Source: RGIG9041 sp045657265 (GTDB taxonomy: Bacteria; Bacillota; Clostridia; Oscillospirales; QAKW01). From it: a stretch of 51,627 bases of DNA. Both the position numbers and the translations under genes were made by a program. Shown in pieces: positions 6,166 to 14,575 of this stretch; within the stretch, counting starts at the first letter, position 1, and every line of letters starts with the position of its first letter. The stretch is taken from NCBI GenBank assembly GCA_045657265.1, contig JAZOSU010000031.1:1-51627 (forward strand), written 5' to 3'. Below the pieces are notes generated by a model. It worked only from the letters and a program-made list of their open reading frames with translations, ran no database searches and was not told the DNA's origin.

Positions 6166-8415
6166 TTTGGTTTTCTCCTTTTTAGATTTTATTTTATTAA
6201 GATTGACAAAATTAAGTCGAAGAGCGTTAGTCACCACGCAAAAACTCGAAACGCTCATTGCCGCCGCAGCTACCATAGGATTTAGTTTCCATCCAAGCAC
6301 AGATATGAACAGTCCCGCTGCCAAAGGTATGCACACAGAGTTATAGAAAAATGCCCAGAACAAATTCTGATGTATATTTCTAAGAGCGGCTCTTCCGAGA
6401 GTTATTGCCGACGGCACGTCCAAAAGTCTGTTTTTCATAAGCACAACGTCTGCAGCATCAATTGCAATATCTGTCCCCGCTCCAATAGCAATACCTACAT
6501 CGGAAAGAGCAAGAGCCGGTGCATCATTCACACCGTCACCTACCATTGCGCAGACACCTTGGAATTTCAGTTTTTCGATTTCCTTTGCTTTATCCTGCGG
6601 AAGCACCTTGGCTACAACATTTGTAATGCCGACCTTTTTGGCTATAGCCTGTGCAGTCCTTTCATTATCCCCCGTCAGCATAACGGTTTTTATACCCATT
6701 TTATGCAGTCTGGTTATTGCATCAACACTATCTTCTTTAAGCGTATCCGCAACTGCAACAAGACCTAAAAGCGTATTTTCGTCTGCAAACCACAAAAGCG
6801 TTTTACCTTCGTCTGCAAAAGACTCGGATTTATTTTTTATATCATCATCAATACTAACCAAATCAGAAACGTAATCCAAGTTACCTGCATAAACTGTTTT
6901 TCCGTCGATTACCGCTTTTACTCCTCTTCCTGTATCTGACACAAAATCAGAGGTTTCAAGCAATTGCACGTCATTGTTTTCACAATATCTGACCACTGCT
7001 CTTGCAAGGGGATGTTCACTTTTTCGTTCAAGAGAAAAAGCTACACTTAATAGTTCCTCCGAAAGTGATACAACATCGGTAACTTCGGGCTGACCTTTTG
7101 TAATCGTTCCTGTTTTATCAAATACAACTGTTTTGATTTTACCTGTATGTTCAATAGCCGCCGCAGTTTTAAAAAGCACTCCGTTTTTAGCACCAACACC
7201 ACTCGATACCATAACCGCAACAGGTGTTGCAAGTCCCAGAGCACAAGGACAGCTAATAACAAGGACCGATATGGCTCTGGCAAGTGCAAACCCGAAAGTT
7301 TCACCCGCCACAAGCCAACCGACACAAGTAACTATTGCTATTGCGACAACTACAGGCACAAACACACCCGAAACTTTATCTGCTATTTTAGAAATAGGAG
7401 CCTTTGTTGCCGATGCATCGCTGACTATTTTTATTATCTGAGATAGAGTCGTATCTTCACCTACCTGAGTTGCTCTGCACTGCATATACCCCGAGACATT
7501 TACCGTGGATGTATATACTTTATCGCCTACTGTTTTGAAGACAGGCATACTTTCTCCTGTAAGCGCAGACTCATCAACTGATGCAGAGCCATCACACACT
7601 ATACCGTCTACAGGAACTCTCTCACCTGTACGAAGTTCAAAAACATCGTCTTTTCTCACATCATCTATCGGCACTGTAATCCTTTCGCCGTCTCTTACAA
7701 GGATTGCAGTTTTTGGGGCAAGGTCCATAAGGCTTTTTATTGCGTTTGTTGTTTTGCGTTTGGAGTTGGATTCAAGCATTTTTCCAAAGGTAATAAGCAC
7801 AAGAATCATTGCGGCAGATTCAAAATACAAATCGTGCAAAAGGTTATGCGCAAGGCTTATATTCCCTTTTGTCACTGCATCCGACATCTGAAAAGTTACA
7901 AAAACACTATAAACAAAAGCCGATGCAGATCCTATTGACACAAGGGTATCCATATTAGGAGCAAGATTAATTATACCTTTAAATCCATTTACAAAAAAAC
8001 GGTTATTTATCAGAACAACTACCCCTGAGAGTATCATCTGACACATAGCAAGAGCAATACAGTTATTTTCAAGAAAGTCTCCTATGGGAAGATTAAACAT
8101 AGTATTTCCCATAGAAATATACATCAGCAAAACAAGAAACATCAACGACACTAAAAGTATTTTACCTAAGCTTTGAGTTTCTGATGCAGTAATTTTTTTG
8201 TTGTCGGTTTTTTTACGGTTTTCCGGAAAAGCGCCGTAACCTGCGCCTACTACAGCGTCAATTATCTGCTTTGAAGATGCTGTTCCGTCAACAATCATTG
8301 AGTTTGTCAGCAAATTGACACTGCAGGAAGTAACGCCCGGCACTTTTGACACTGCCTTTTCTACTCTTGCAGAACATGCGGCACAGCTCATTCCCGTAAC
8401 GTTATATTTTTCCAT
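5965..8415 (-). CDS. copA: Copper-exporting P1B-type ATPase with fused C-terminal CopZ-like domain
   Basis: This 816-residue pump has an N-terminal heavy-metal-associated domain (GMSCAAC, 8-14) and eight predicted membrane helices. The actuator motif TGES is at 286-289, CPC for Cu(I) at 389-391, DKTGT phosphorylation at 433-437, the HP pair at 468-469 and GDGVND at 626-631. These mark a Cu(I) exporter at the plasma membrane. Unusually, after a basic linker a second metal-binding domain (GMMCPHC, 759-765) forms the last 66 residues, equal to a complete CopZ chaperone. An internal AAGGAG site precedes Met751, so free CopZ could also be made (separate entry). The start codon overlaps the ispDF stop (TGATG), so the two are probably translated in a coupled way. 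Confidence 0.95.
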   Translation of the reverse strand: MEKYNVTGMSCAACSARVEKAVSKVPGVTSCSVNLLTNSMIVDGTASSKQIIDAVVGAGYGAFPENRKKTDNKKITASETQSLGKILLVSLMFLVLLMYISMGNTMFNLPIGDFLENNCIALAMCQMILSGVVVLINNRFFVNGFKGIINLAPNMDTLVSIGSASAFVYSVFVTFQMSDAVTKGNISLAHNLLHDLYFESAAMILVLITFGKMLESNSKRKTTNAIKSLMDLAPKTAILVRDGERITVPIDDVRKDDVFELRTGERVPVDGIVCDGSASVDESALTGESMPVFKTVGDKVYTSTVNVSGYMQCRATQVGEDTTLSQIIKIVSDASATKAPISKIADKVSGVFVPVVVAIAIVTCVGWLVAGETFGFALARAISVLVISCPCALGLATPVAVMVSSGVGAKNGVLFKTAAAIEHTGKIKTVVFDKTGTITKGQPEVTDVVSLSEELLSVAFSLERKSEHPLARAVVRYCENNDVQLLETSDFVSDTGRGVKAVIDGKTVYAGNLDYVSDLVSIDDDIKNKSESFADEGKTLLWFADENTLLGLVAVADTLKEDSVDAITRLHKMGIKTVMLTGDNERTAQAIAKKVGITNVVAKVLPQDKAKEIEKLKFQGVCAMVGDGVNDAPALALSDVGIAIGAGTDIAIDAADVVLMKNRLLDVPSAITLGRAALRNIHQNLFWAFFYNSVCIPLAAGLFISVLGWKLNPMVAAAAMSVSSFCVVTNALRLNFVNLNKIKSKKEKTKMEITLKIEGMMCPHCENHVKTALEKIDGVKEANVSHKTGTATIIAQQNVSKEMLVKVVTDAGYKVL

Positions 8416-9575
8416 CAGTTCTTTCCTTTTTTATAAAGTGTACATACAGCGTGAGCGGAAATACCTTCAAGGTTTCCCGTAAATCCAAGTTTTTCTTCTG
8501 TTGTTGCTTTTACGTTTACTGAATCGATATCCACATTCAGAGCCTCTGCAATATTCTCTCTCATTTTCTGAATATGGGGCAAAAGTTTTGGTTTCTGAGC
8601 AATAATAGTTAAATCGCAATTACCGAAATCATACTGTTCATAAACACGTTTTGCAGTTTCTTTAAGAAGAAGCACACTTGATATACCTTTGAATTTATCG
8701 TCGTTATCAGGAAAAAGTTTACCGATATCACCGAGAGCTGCCGCGCCGAGCATAGCATCCATAAGCGCGTGAAGCGCAACATCTGCATCAGAATGGCCCA
8801 GAAGACCAAGTTCAAAATTTATTTTCTCGCCGCAAAGAATCAGGTCTCTACCCTCAACAAGTCTATGAACATCATACCCGTGACCTATTCTGAAGTTACT
8901 TGGTGAAAGTAGTTTTTCACAAGTTTCAAGGTCTTTCGGTACGGTTATTTTTATATTTTCATTTGATGAGTTCACGGTTACAACCCTTTCTTTGAAATAC
9001 TCATAAATTGAGCAGTCATCTGTAAATTCAAAGTCTGTTTTCTGTGCTTTAGCAGAAAGGTCTACATATTTTTCGCGTTCAAACACCTGTGGCGTCTGAA
9101 TTCTTACAAGGTCTGCTCTGTCTACTGTATCTAAAATATTTCCGTCTTTATCGACTTTTTTAACTGTATCAGTCATTGGCGTACCAAGAGCAGCGGCTCC
9201 GAATTCAAATGCAGCAGACACAGTTTTATCAATATCATCCGGACTTATCATAGGTCTGGCTCCGTCTGTTATTGCAACAAAGTCACACTTTGATTTCATT
9301 GCACCAAAAAGAGCAGACTGAGCGCGGTTTTGTCCGCCGTCTGATAGCAAAATCGGTTTTGTAATGCCATATTTTTCAGCTATTTCTTTGATTATAATCT
9401 GGTTTTCGGGTTTTGCAACTACTATGACATCTGTAATTGTTTTTGCCATTTCAAATTTTATCATAGTTCTTGCAATTACAGGAATCCCTCCGATTTTTGC
9501 AAAAATTTTATTGACACCTTGCATACGGGTAAAGTTTCCTGCACAAACAATTACTGCACTTACGGTTTTCGACAT
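8415..9575 (-). CDS. ispDF: Bifunctional IspD/IspF enzyme of the MEP isoprenoid pathway
   Basis: Using the ATG at 9575 (GGAGG 4 nt upstream), the protein has 386 residues. Residues 1-222 are IspD, 2-C-methyl-D-erythritol 4-phosphate cytidylyltransferase: CAGNFTRM near 12-18 for CTP, ITDGARP near 102-108, and a TPQVF motif near 162. Residues 228-386 are IspF, the 2,4-cyclodiphosphate synthase: GHGYDVHR at 231-238 and LGHSDADVALHA with the zinc-binding Asp and His. IspE, which acts between them, is not in the window. A longer reading from 9593 adds six residues but has no ribosome site. The gene is flanked by carD upstream and by copA, whose start overlaps the stop codon. Confidence 0.95.
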   Translation of the reverse strand: MSKTVSAVIVCAGNFTRMQGVNKIFAKIGGIPVIARTMIKFEMAKTITDVIVVAKPENQIIIKEIAEKYGITKPILLSDGGQNRAQSALFGAMKSKCDFVAITDGARPMISPDDIDKTVSAAFEFGAAALGTPMTDTVKKVDKDGNILDTVDRADLVRIQTPQVFEREKYVDLSAKAQKTDFEFTDDCSIYEYFKERVVTVNSSNENIKITVPKDLETCEKLLSPSNFRIGHGYDVHRLVEGRDLILCGEKINFELGLLGHSDADVALHALMDAMLGAAALGDIGKLFPDNDDKFKGISSVLLLKETAKRVYEQYDFGNCDLTIIAQKPKLLPHIQKMRENIAEALNVDIDSVNVKATTEEKLGFTGNLEGISAHAVCTLYKKGKN

Positions 9576-9622
9576 ATTTCCTCCAAAAAACAAAGTCCGA
9601 AGCTCAAAGCCCGGACTTGCAA

Positions 9623-10096
9623 TTATACTTTTAATAAAACCTGCTCGAAAATATCTGCAGACGGAATATCAAGAGCTGAGCTCAGTTCAGAACAAAAAAT
9701 GCTTTTTGTAAGTATAAACATTTTTCTGTCACTTGTAGAAAGTCCGTGATTCTTTTCGCGGCTTATCAGCTCATACAACACAGCAGATACGTTTTTTATA
9801 TCTCCTGTTTTAAGTTTATCTATATTTGTTTTATATCTCTTATTCCAGGGAACATCGTTTTCTTCGCATTCCGTTCCGAAATCATTTAAAACATCTTCAG
9901 CCTGCTTCTTTGATATAATCGGGCGCAGTTGAACAGCGGAGGTATTATTTACCGGAATCATAAGTACAATATTTCCACCGCCTATTTTGACCTTATAATA
10001 GTCGACTGATTTTCCTCCGACTTCTTTTGTTTCTATAGCATCAATGATTCCCGCACCGTGCATAGGATATACAATTTTATCGCCGACACTGAACAC
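9623..10096 (-). CDS. CarD/CdnL-family RNA polymerase-binding regulator
   Basis: This 157-residue protein starts with a CarD/CdnL/TRCF RNA-polymerase-interaction domain (FSVGDKIVYPMHGAGII at 2-18, then VGGKSVDYYKVKI and VNNTSAVQLRPII). It continues with a helical domain that in mycobacterial CarD contacts promoter DNA and stabilises open complexes. The start is GTG at 10094-10096 behind a weak purine-rich site. It has its own promoter about 75 nt upstream and a leader with a small GGGTT/AACCC hairpin. ispDF follows 48 nt downstream. CarD-like proteins commonly adjoin ispD in Firmicutes and actinobacteria, which supports the call. Confidence 0.92.
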   Translation of the reverse strand: MFSVGDKIVYPMHGAGIIDAIETKEVGGKSVDYYKVKIGGGNIVLMIPVNNTSAVQLRPIISKKQAEDVLNDFGTECEENDVPWNKRYKTNIDKLKTGDIKNVSAVLYELISREKNHGLSTSDRKMFILTKSIFCSELSSALDIPSADIFEQVLLKV

Positions 10097-10124
10097 TTTT
10101 TTCTCTCTTTCTTATTAAACGAAA

Positions 10125-10195
10125 AAGGGTTCTAAACCCTTAATTTACCTAACATCTACAATATTAATTATAAAATATTTCCAATTAAAAATCAA
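10125..10195 (-). promoter_or_regulatory. Promoter and leader hairpin of carD
   Basis: On the minus strand TTGATT (10190-10195) and TATAAT (10167-10172) are 17 nt apart. A small perfect hairpin AAGGGTT-CTA-AACCCTT (10125-10141) lies in the leader shortly before the start codon. Confidence 0.6.
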
Positions 10196-10230
10196 GAAGA
10201 TTTTTAGTTTTTCTTGCAAATGAATATACA

Positions 10231-10410
10231 TTAGTATATAAATAAAAAGCCTTGGAAAAACCAAGGCTTTTTGTTATTTACCGTATAATCAGACTCTGAG
10301 TAAAGTTTAACGTCTACAAAAAACTCTCTGTTTTTCAGATAACCATCAGATAAAGACGAAATTTCTCCGTCAGACAGTGATATCAATCTTAACGTTTCAA
10401 GTTTATTCAA
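10231..10410 (-). pseudogene. Possible truncated small coding remnant downstream of leuS
   Basis: Downstream of leuS one frame stays open for about 60 codons with protein-like composition (LSDGEISSLSDGYLKN, then REFFVDVKLYSESDY). It then runs through the terminator hairpin, where the sequence becomes artificial. There is no ATG and no ribosome site; TTG at 10408-10410 is the only plausible start. I do not recognise the family. It may be the stump of a gene whose 3' end has been lost, or a chance open frame. Confidence 0.25.
10244..10273 (-). terminator. Terminator downstream of leuS
   Basis: The stem AAAAAGCCTTGG-AAAAA-CCAAGGCTTTTT has A/T runs on both sides, so it may serve both directions. 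It ends the long murD-to-leuS set and separates it from carD. Confidence 0.8.
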
Positions 10411-10427
10411 ATAGTCTTTTATAGCAA

Positions 10428-12833
10428 TTATTTAGCTACTATATTAAGAAGCTTTCCTTTTACATAGATTGTTTTGATTATCTGCTTACCTTCAATAAGT
10501 GAAGAAAGGTGCGCGTCCGCGCTTACCATATCCATAACTGTCTTTTCATCGGCGTTGGCAGGAATGACGAGTTTTCCGCGTACTTTACCCATAATCTGAA
10601 CAGCTATTTCAACTTCATTAAGAACAGTTTTGCTCTCATCAAACTCAGGCCATGGCGCATATGTCATATCGCCTTCAAAGCCTGCATTCTGCCACATTTC
10701 TTCGCAAAGATGCGGCGCAAAAGGACAAAGCATTGTAATAAATGCACGAAGCTCTGCTTTGTTTACTGAACCTGCATCATAAATCTCATTGATAAGAGAC
10801 ATAAGAGTTGCAAGAGCGGTATTGAATTTGAGAGCATCTATATCTTCTGTAACCTTTTTGATAGTTACGTGGAAAGAACGCTCGAGTTTTGATGTAAACT
10901 GTTCGCCTTCAGTAACCATATCAAGAAGTGACATTGCTCTTTCAAGGAAACGTTTACATCCTTTTATACTTGAAGTGTTCCAGGGCGCGCTCTTCTCAAA
11001 GTCACCTATGAACATTTCATAAAGACGCATTGTATCTGCACCGTACTGATCTATTATTTCATCAGGGTTTACAACGTTACCGCGTGATTTACTCATCTTC
11101 TCGCCGTTTTCACCGAGAATCATACCGTGTGATGTACGTTTTGCATAAGGTTCTTTTGTAGGTACTACGCCTATATCATAAAGGAATTTATGCCAGAAAC
11201 GTGAATACAAAAGATGGAGAGTAGTATGTTCCATACCACCATTATACCAGTCAACAGGTCCCCAGTATTCGAGAGCTTCTTTTGATGCAAGTTCTTTATC
11301 GTTATGAGGGTCCATATAACGAAGGAAGTACCATGATGAACCTGCCCACTGAGGCATTGTATCAGTTTCGCGTTTTGCAGCTCCTTTGCAGCAAGGACAG
11401 GTTGTATTTACAAAGCTATCCATCGCAGCAAGTGGGCTCTCACCGTTATCTGTAGGCTCGTAGCTGTCAACTTCAGGAAGCATAAGAGGAAGTTCTGATT
11501 CATCAAGAGGCACGTAACCACATTTTTCACAGTAAACGATCGGGATAGGCTCACCCCAATAACGCTGACGTGAAAATACCCAGTCACGAAGTTTATAGTT
11601 GGTTTTGGGTTCTCCGCAGCCCTTATCTGCAAGAAATTCAACAATAGCTTTTTTAGCCTCTTCAACAGACATACCGTCCAGGAATCCACTGTTTGTCATT
11701 GTGCCTGTTTCAACGTCTGTAAATGCTTCGTTATTAACGTCACCGCCTGCAACTACTTCAATTATGGGCAAATCAAATTTCTTTGCAAATTCCCAGTCAC
11801 GTGTATCGTGTGCAGGAACTGCCATAATAGCGCCTGTACCATATGACATAAGAACATAGTCAGAAATAAATATAGGAATCTGTTTATCGTTTACGGGATT
11901 TATACCATCAATGCCGTCAATACGGACACCTGTTTTTTCTTTCTGAAGTTCAGTACGTTCAAAGTCACTTTTAGCGGCTGCCGTTTTTCTGTAAGAAAGA
12001 ACCTCGTCTATATTTTTGATTTTGTCTGCATATTTATCAATAAGAGGATGTTCAGGTGAAATAACCATATAGGTTGCCCCGAAAAGTGTATCGGGACGGG
12101 TTGTATACACTTCAAGCTCTGTACCTGCAGTCGTCGCAAATCTTACAGATGCGCCGTTTGATTTACCTATCCAGTTTTTCTGCTGAATTTTAACACGTTC
12201 AATAAAATCAAGGTCATCAAGGTCATTGATAAGACGTTCTGCATATTCTGTTATTTTGAGCATCCATTGGCTTTTTACTTTATGTATAACTTCGCTTCCG
12301 CAACGCTCACAAACACCGTTTACAACCTCTTCGTTTGCAAGAACTACTTTACAGGAAGTACACCAGTTAACATTCATTTCTTTTTTGTATGCAAGACCTT
12401 TTTTGAAAAGCTGCAGGAATATCCACTGAGTCCATTTATAGTAGTTCGGATCGGTAGTATTGATTTCTCTTGACCAGTCAAATGAAAGACCTAATGATTT
12501 AAGCTGACTTTTAAATCTTGCAACGTTATTTTCAGTTACTATTTTAGGATGTATTTTGTTTTTAATAGCAAAGTTTTCTGTGGGAAGACCGAAAGCATCC
12601 CAACCCATAGGATAAAGAACGTTATATCCTTCCATTCTCTTTTTACGGGCAACAACGTCAAGAGCTGTATATGAACGGGGGTGTCCTACGTGAAGACCTT
12701 GTCCTGACGGATAAGGGAATTCAACCAAAGCATAGAACTTGGGTTTGTTTTTGTCTATTTCTACTTTGAATGATTCATTTTCATCCCAGTAATTCTGCCA
12801 TTTCTTTTCTATCGTTTTATAATCATATCTCAT
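10428..12833 (-). CDS. leuS: Leucyl-tRNA synthetase
   Basis: This class I synthetase charges tRNA-Leu. It has 801 residues from the ATG at 12833 (MRYDYKTIEKKWQNYW), which lies 9 nt after GAGGAGG; two further ATGs at 12842 and 12839 are too close to that site. HVGHPRSY near residue 48 is the HIGH motif and KMSKSRGN near 577 is the KMSKS loop. The CP1 editing domain (TTRPDTLFGATYMV) lies near 230-245. Zinc-binding CxxC pairs occur near 158-176 and in the 440-500 region. The ribosome site and start codons lie inside the 3' end of rsfS (11-nt overlap), so translation is coupled. No T-box leader is seen. Confidence 0.97.
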   Translation of the reverse strand: MRYDYKTIEKKWQNYWDENESFKVEIDKNKPKFYALVEFPYPSGQGLHVGHPRSYTALDVVARKKRMEGYNVLYPMGWDAFGLPTENFAIKNKIHPKIVTENNVARFKSQLKSLGLSFDWSREINTTDPNYYKWTQWIFLQLFKKGLAYKKEMNVNWCTSCKVVLANEEVVNGVCERCGSEVIHKVKSQWMLKITEYAERLINDLDDLDFIERVKIQQKNWIGKSNGASVRFATTAGTELEVYTTRPDTLFGATYMVISPEHPLIDKYADKIKNIDEVLSYRKTAAAKSDFERTELQKEKTGVRIDGIDGINPVNDKQIPIFISDYVLMSYGTGAIMAVPAHDTRDWEFAKKFDLPIIEVVAGGDVNNEAFTDVETGTMTNSGFLDGMSVEEAKKAIVEFLADKGCGEPKTNYKLRDWVFSRQRYWGEPIPIVYCEKCGYVPLDESELPLMLPEVDSYEPTDNGESPLAAMDSFVNTTCPCCKGAAKRETDTMPQWAGSSWYFLRYMDPHNDKELASKEALEYWGPVDWYNGGMEHTTLHLLYSRFWHKFLYDIGVVPTKEPYAKRTSHGMILGENGEKMSKSRGNVVNPDEIIDQYGADTMRLYEMFIGDFEKSAPWNTSSIKGCKRFLERAMSLLDMVTEGEQFTSKLERSFHVTIKKVTEDIDALKFNTALATLMSLINEIYDAGSVNKAELRAFITMLCPFAPHLCEEMWQNAGFEGDMTYAPWPEFDESKTVLNEVEIAVQIMGKVRGKLVIPANADEKTVMDMVSADAHLSSLIEGKQIIKTIYVKGKLLNIVAK

Positions 12834-13206
12834 CGTCATCATCCTCCTCGGGTGTTACATAATCAGTAAAGGGAATTTCGATTCCGTCTGCCCAGAGACG
12901 TTCAAGATTATAATGTTCTCTTGTATCTCTGTAAAAAACATGTACTATTACACTGCCGTAGTCAAGAAGCACCCAATCTGAAGAACCGTAGCCCTCTGTA
13001 TGAAGCGGTTCGATTCCCATTTCACCGAGCTGAAATTCAACTTCTCCCGCAAGTGCTTTTATCTGTGTGTTAGATGTACCGCTGCATATAACAAAGTAAT
13101 CAGCCATAACAGTAATATCATCAACTTTTAAAACACGTATTTCTTTACCTTTTTTCTTATAAAGATTGGTAACCGCAGTTTTGACAATAAGTTCTGTATT
13201 ATCCAT
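12823..13206 (-). CDS. rsfS: Ribosomal silencing factor RsfS (YbeB/Iojap family)
   Basis: This 127-residue protein binds L14 on the 50S subunit and blocks subunit joining in starvation. Family landmarks include DYFVICSG at about 37-44, TEGYGSSDWVLLDYG near 93-107, and the VHVFYRDTREHYNLERLW block. It ends in a very acidic tail EEDDDDEI, longer than typical. The tail codons double as the Shine-Dalgarno site and first ATGs of leuS, so the tail may be driven by that overlap. The start codon overlaps the nadD-yqeK stop by one base (TAATG). The order nadD-yqeK-rsfS-leuS is a common Firmicutes arrangement. Confidence 0.96.
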   Translation of the reverse strand: MDNTELIVKTAVTNLYKKKGKEIRVLKVDDITVMADYFVICSGTSNTQIKALAGEVEFQLGEMGIEPLHTEGYGSSDWVLLDYGSVIVHVFYRDTREHYNLERLWADGIEIPFTDYVTPEEDDDDEI

Positions 13207-14294
13207 TAGTTTTCCATACTTCCTTTCAAGTAGTTACGGGCGCTGAGAGTTTGCGGATTCATTTTCAGTCCCCGTTGTTTTATATATTTAATCAGTCTTT
13301 CAAATGACATTAAAAGCGCACAGTCAAGGTCGGATTTCGCAGTTTCTCTCATCTGCTCTACCCCTTCATAATCGCGCATAGGTTCAATAGAATCTGCAAG
13401 ACATATAAGTTTTTCAAGTTTCGACATATTTTCTCTTCCTGTCGTATGATATCTGATAGAATTCAGTATATCTTCATCCGACAGTCCGAAAGTATTTTTT
13501 GCAAAATGAGCGCCGCTTATCTGATGATATATCTTAGGTGTTTCAAGCTCGTCTTCTGTTAAGATTATACCCCACTTTTTGAAATAATCAAGTTGCATAC
13601 CGTCAGTCATATACTTAGTACAGTCGTGAGCAAGTCCGGCAACGTATGCATCATACGGGTCAACACCGTGATAAGATGCAAGTTCCGACGCATACAGTGC
13701 AACACTTTCAACGTGGGCAAGTCTTGTTTTGCTCAGGTGTTTTTCGTTATGTTCTCTGATTTTTTCAACCAATTCAGACCTGAGCTGAGTTGATGAAAGT
13801 TCAATTATATTCATCTTATAAATAATGATATCACACTGATATTTTGATTCAAGATAACCTTTGAATTCTTCCATTTTTTTTGCATCTTCAAAAGATCTTG
13901 CAGCGCTGATTACAGTTGTAGTTTTTAAAATATCTTCAAATCTATACCATTTTTCAATAAAAAACAGCATATCGCTTCCCATCAGGAAATAAAGTTTATT
14001 TTCAGGATATTCCCGTCTTAAAATCTCAAGAGTATCTACCGTATAACTTTTGCCTTTTCTTTTATATTCTATATCTGAAACTATCACGTTTTTCATATCC
14101 GAAAACATAAGACGTGTTTTTTCAAATCTTTCGGCAAAATCATCTGTCTCGCTCAGTCTCTGTTTATGAGGAGGAATTGCCGCAGGAATTACTATGGCGT
14201 TGTCATACCCTTTTTCAAGAACATTTTTAAGAAGATTCTTATGACCTATATGGGGCGGATCAAAGGTTCCGCCGAAAACAACCGTTTTAATCAT
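13206..14294 (-). CDS. nadD: Fused nicotinate-nucleotide adenylyltransferase (NadD) and YqeK HD-domain hydrolase
   Basis: This 362-residue protein joins two enzymes that are normally separate neighbouring genes. Residues 1 to about 180 are NadD, which makes deamido-NAD from NaMN and ATP: GGTFDPPHIGHKN (8-20) contains the HxGH nucleotidyl-transfer motif, and LSSTQLRSE near 165 is the ISSTxxR phosphate motif. Residues about 190-355 are a YqeK-type HD domain, known in Firmicutes as a symmetrical Ap4A hydrolase: H193 in HVESVALYA, the AHDCTK motif near 220, an H in ISGAHFAK, RYHTTG near 285, and LADSIEP. The frame is open throughout, with no stop or second ribosome site at the join. It overlaps yhbY by ATGA and rsfS by one base. 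Confidence 0.93.
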   Translation of the reverse strand: MIKTVVFGGTFDPPHIGHKNLLKNVLEKGYDNAIVIPAAIPPHKQRLSETDDFAERFEKTRLMFSDMKNVIVSDIEYKRKGKSYTVDTLEILRREYPENKLYFLMGSDMLFFIEKWYRFEDILKTTTVISAARSFEDAKKMEEFKGYLESKYQCDIIIYKMNIIELSSTQLRSELVEKIREHNEKHLSKTRLAHVESVALYASELASYHGVDPYDAYVAGLAHDCTKYMTDGMQLDYFKKWGIILTEDELETPKIYHQISGAHFAKNTFGLSDEDILNSIRYHTTGRENMSKLEKLICLADSIEPMRDYEGVEQMRETAKSDLDCALLMSFERLIKYIKQRGLKMNPQTLSARNYLKGSMEN

Positions 14295-14575
14295 ATATCA
14301 AGAATATTATCTTCAGTAGGTCTGTAAAGAACCGCTTTGCTTCCAATAACGGTAACTACTTCGGCTCCTACCTCTTGCGCCACTTCATTTGCGGCATCTC
14401 TGACCGAAATAAATGCACTTTCAAGAACTCTGAATTTAATAAGTTCACGGGCAGTAAGTGCGGCATCAACCGATTTGATAAAGTTTTCGGTAATTCCGCC
14501 TTTACCAAGCTGAAAAATAGTATCTTCCGTTGTTGCAATTCCACGGAGTTTTGCACGTTGTTTACTTGTGAGCAT
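14291..14575 (-). CDS. yhbY: Ribosome assembly RNA-binding protein YhbY (CRM domain)
   Basis: From the ATG at 14575 (AAAGGAG upstream) this is a 94-residue, single CRM-domain protein: LTSKQRAKLRG at the start, FQLGKGGITENF with the GxxG-type RNA-binding loop near 20-31, and ARELIKFRVLE near 42-52. YhbY binds pre-50S particles. A longer reading from 14611 lies inside rdgB and lacks a ribosome site. The start overlaps the rdgB stop (TAATG) and the end overlaps nadD (ATGA), placing it firmly inside the operon. Confidence 0.95.
   Translation of the reverse strand: MLTSKQRAKLRGIATTEDTIFQLGKGGITENFIKSVDAALTARELIKFRVLESAFISVRDAANEVAQEVGAEVVTVIGSKAVLYRPTEDNILDI

Noticed and set aside
12834..12842. 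T-box riboswitch upstream of leuS
   Set aside because: leuS is embedded in an operon and overlaps rsfS; there is no leader and no T-box motif or specifier stem.
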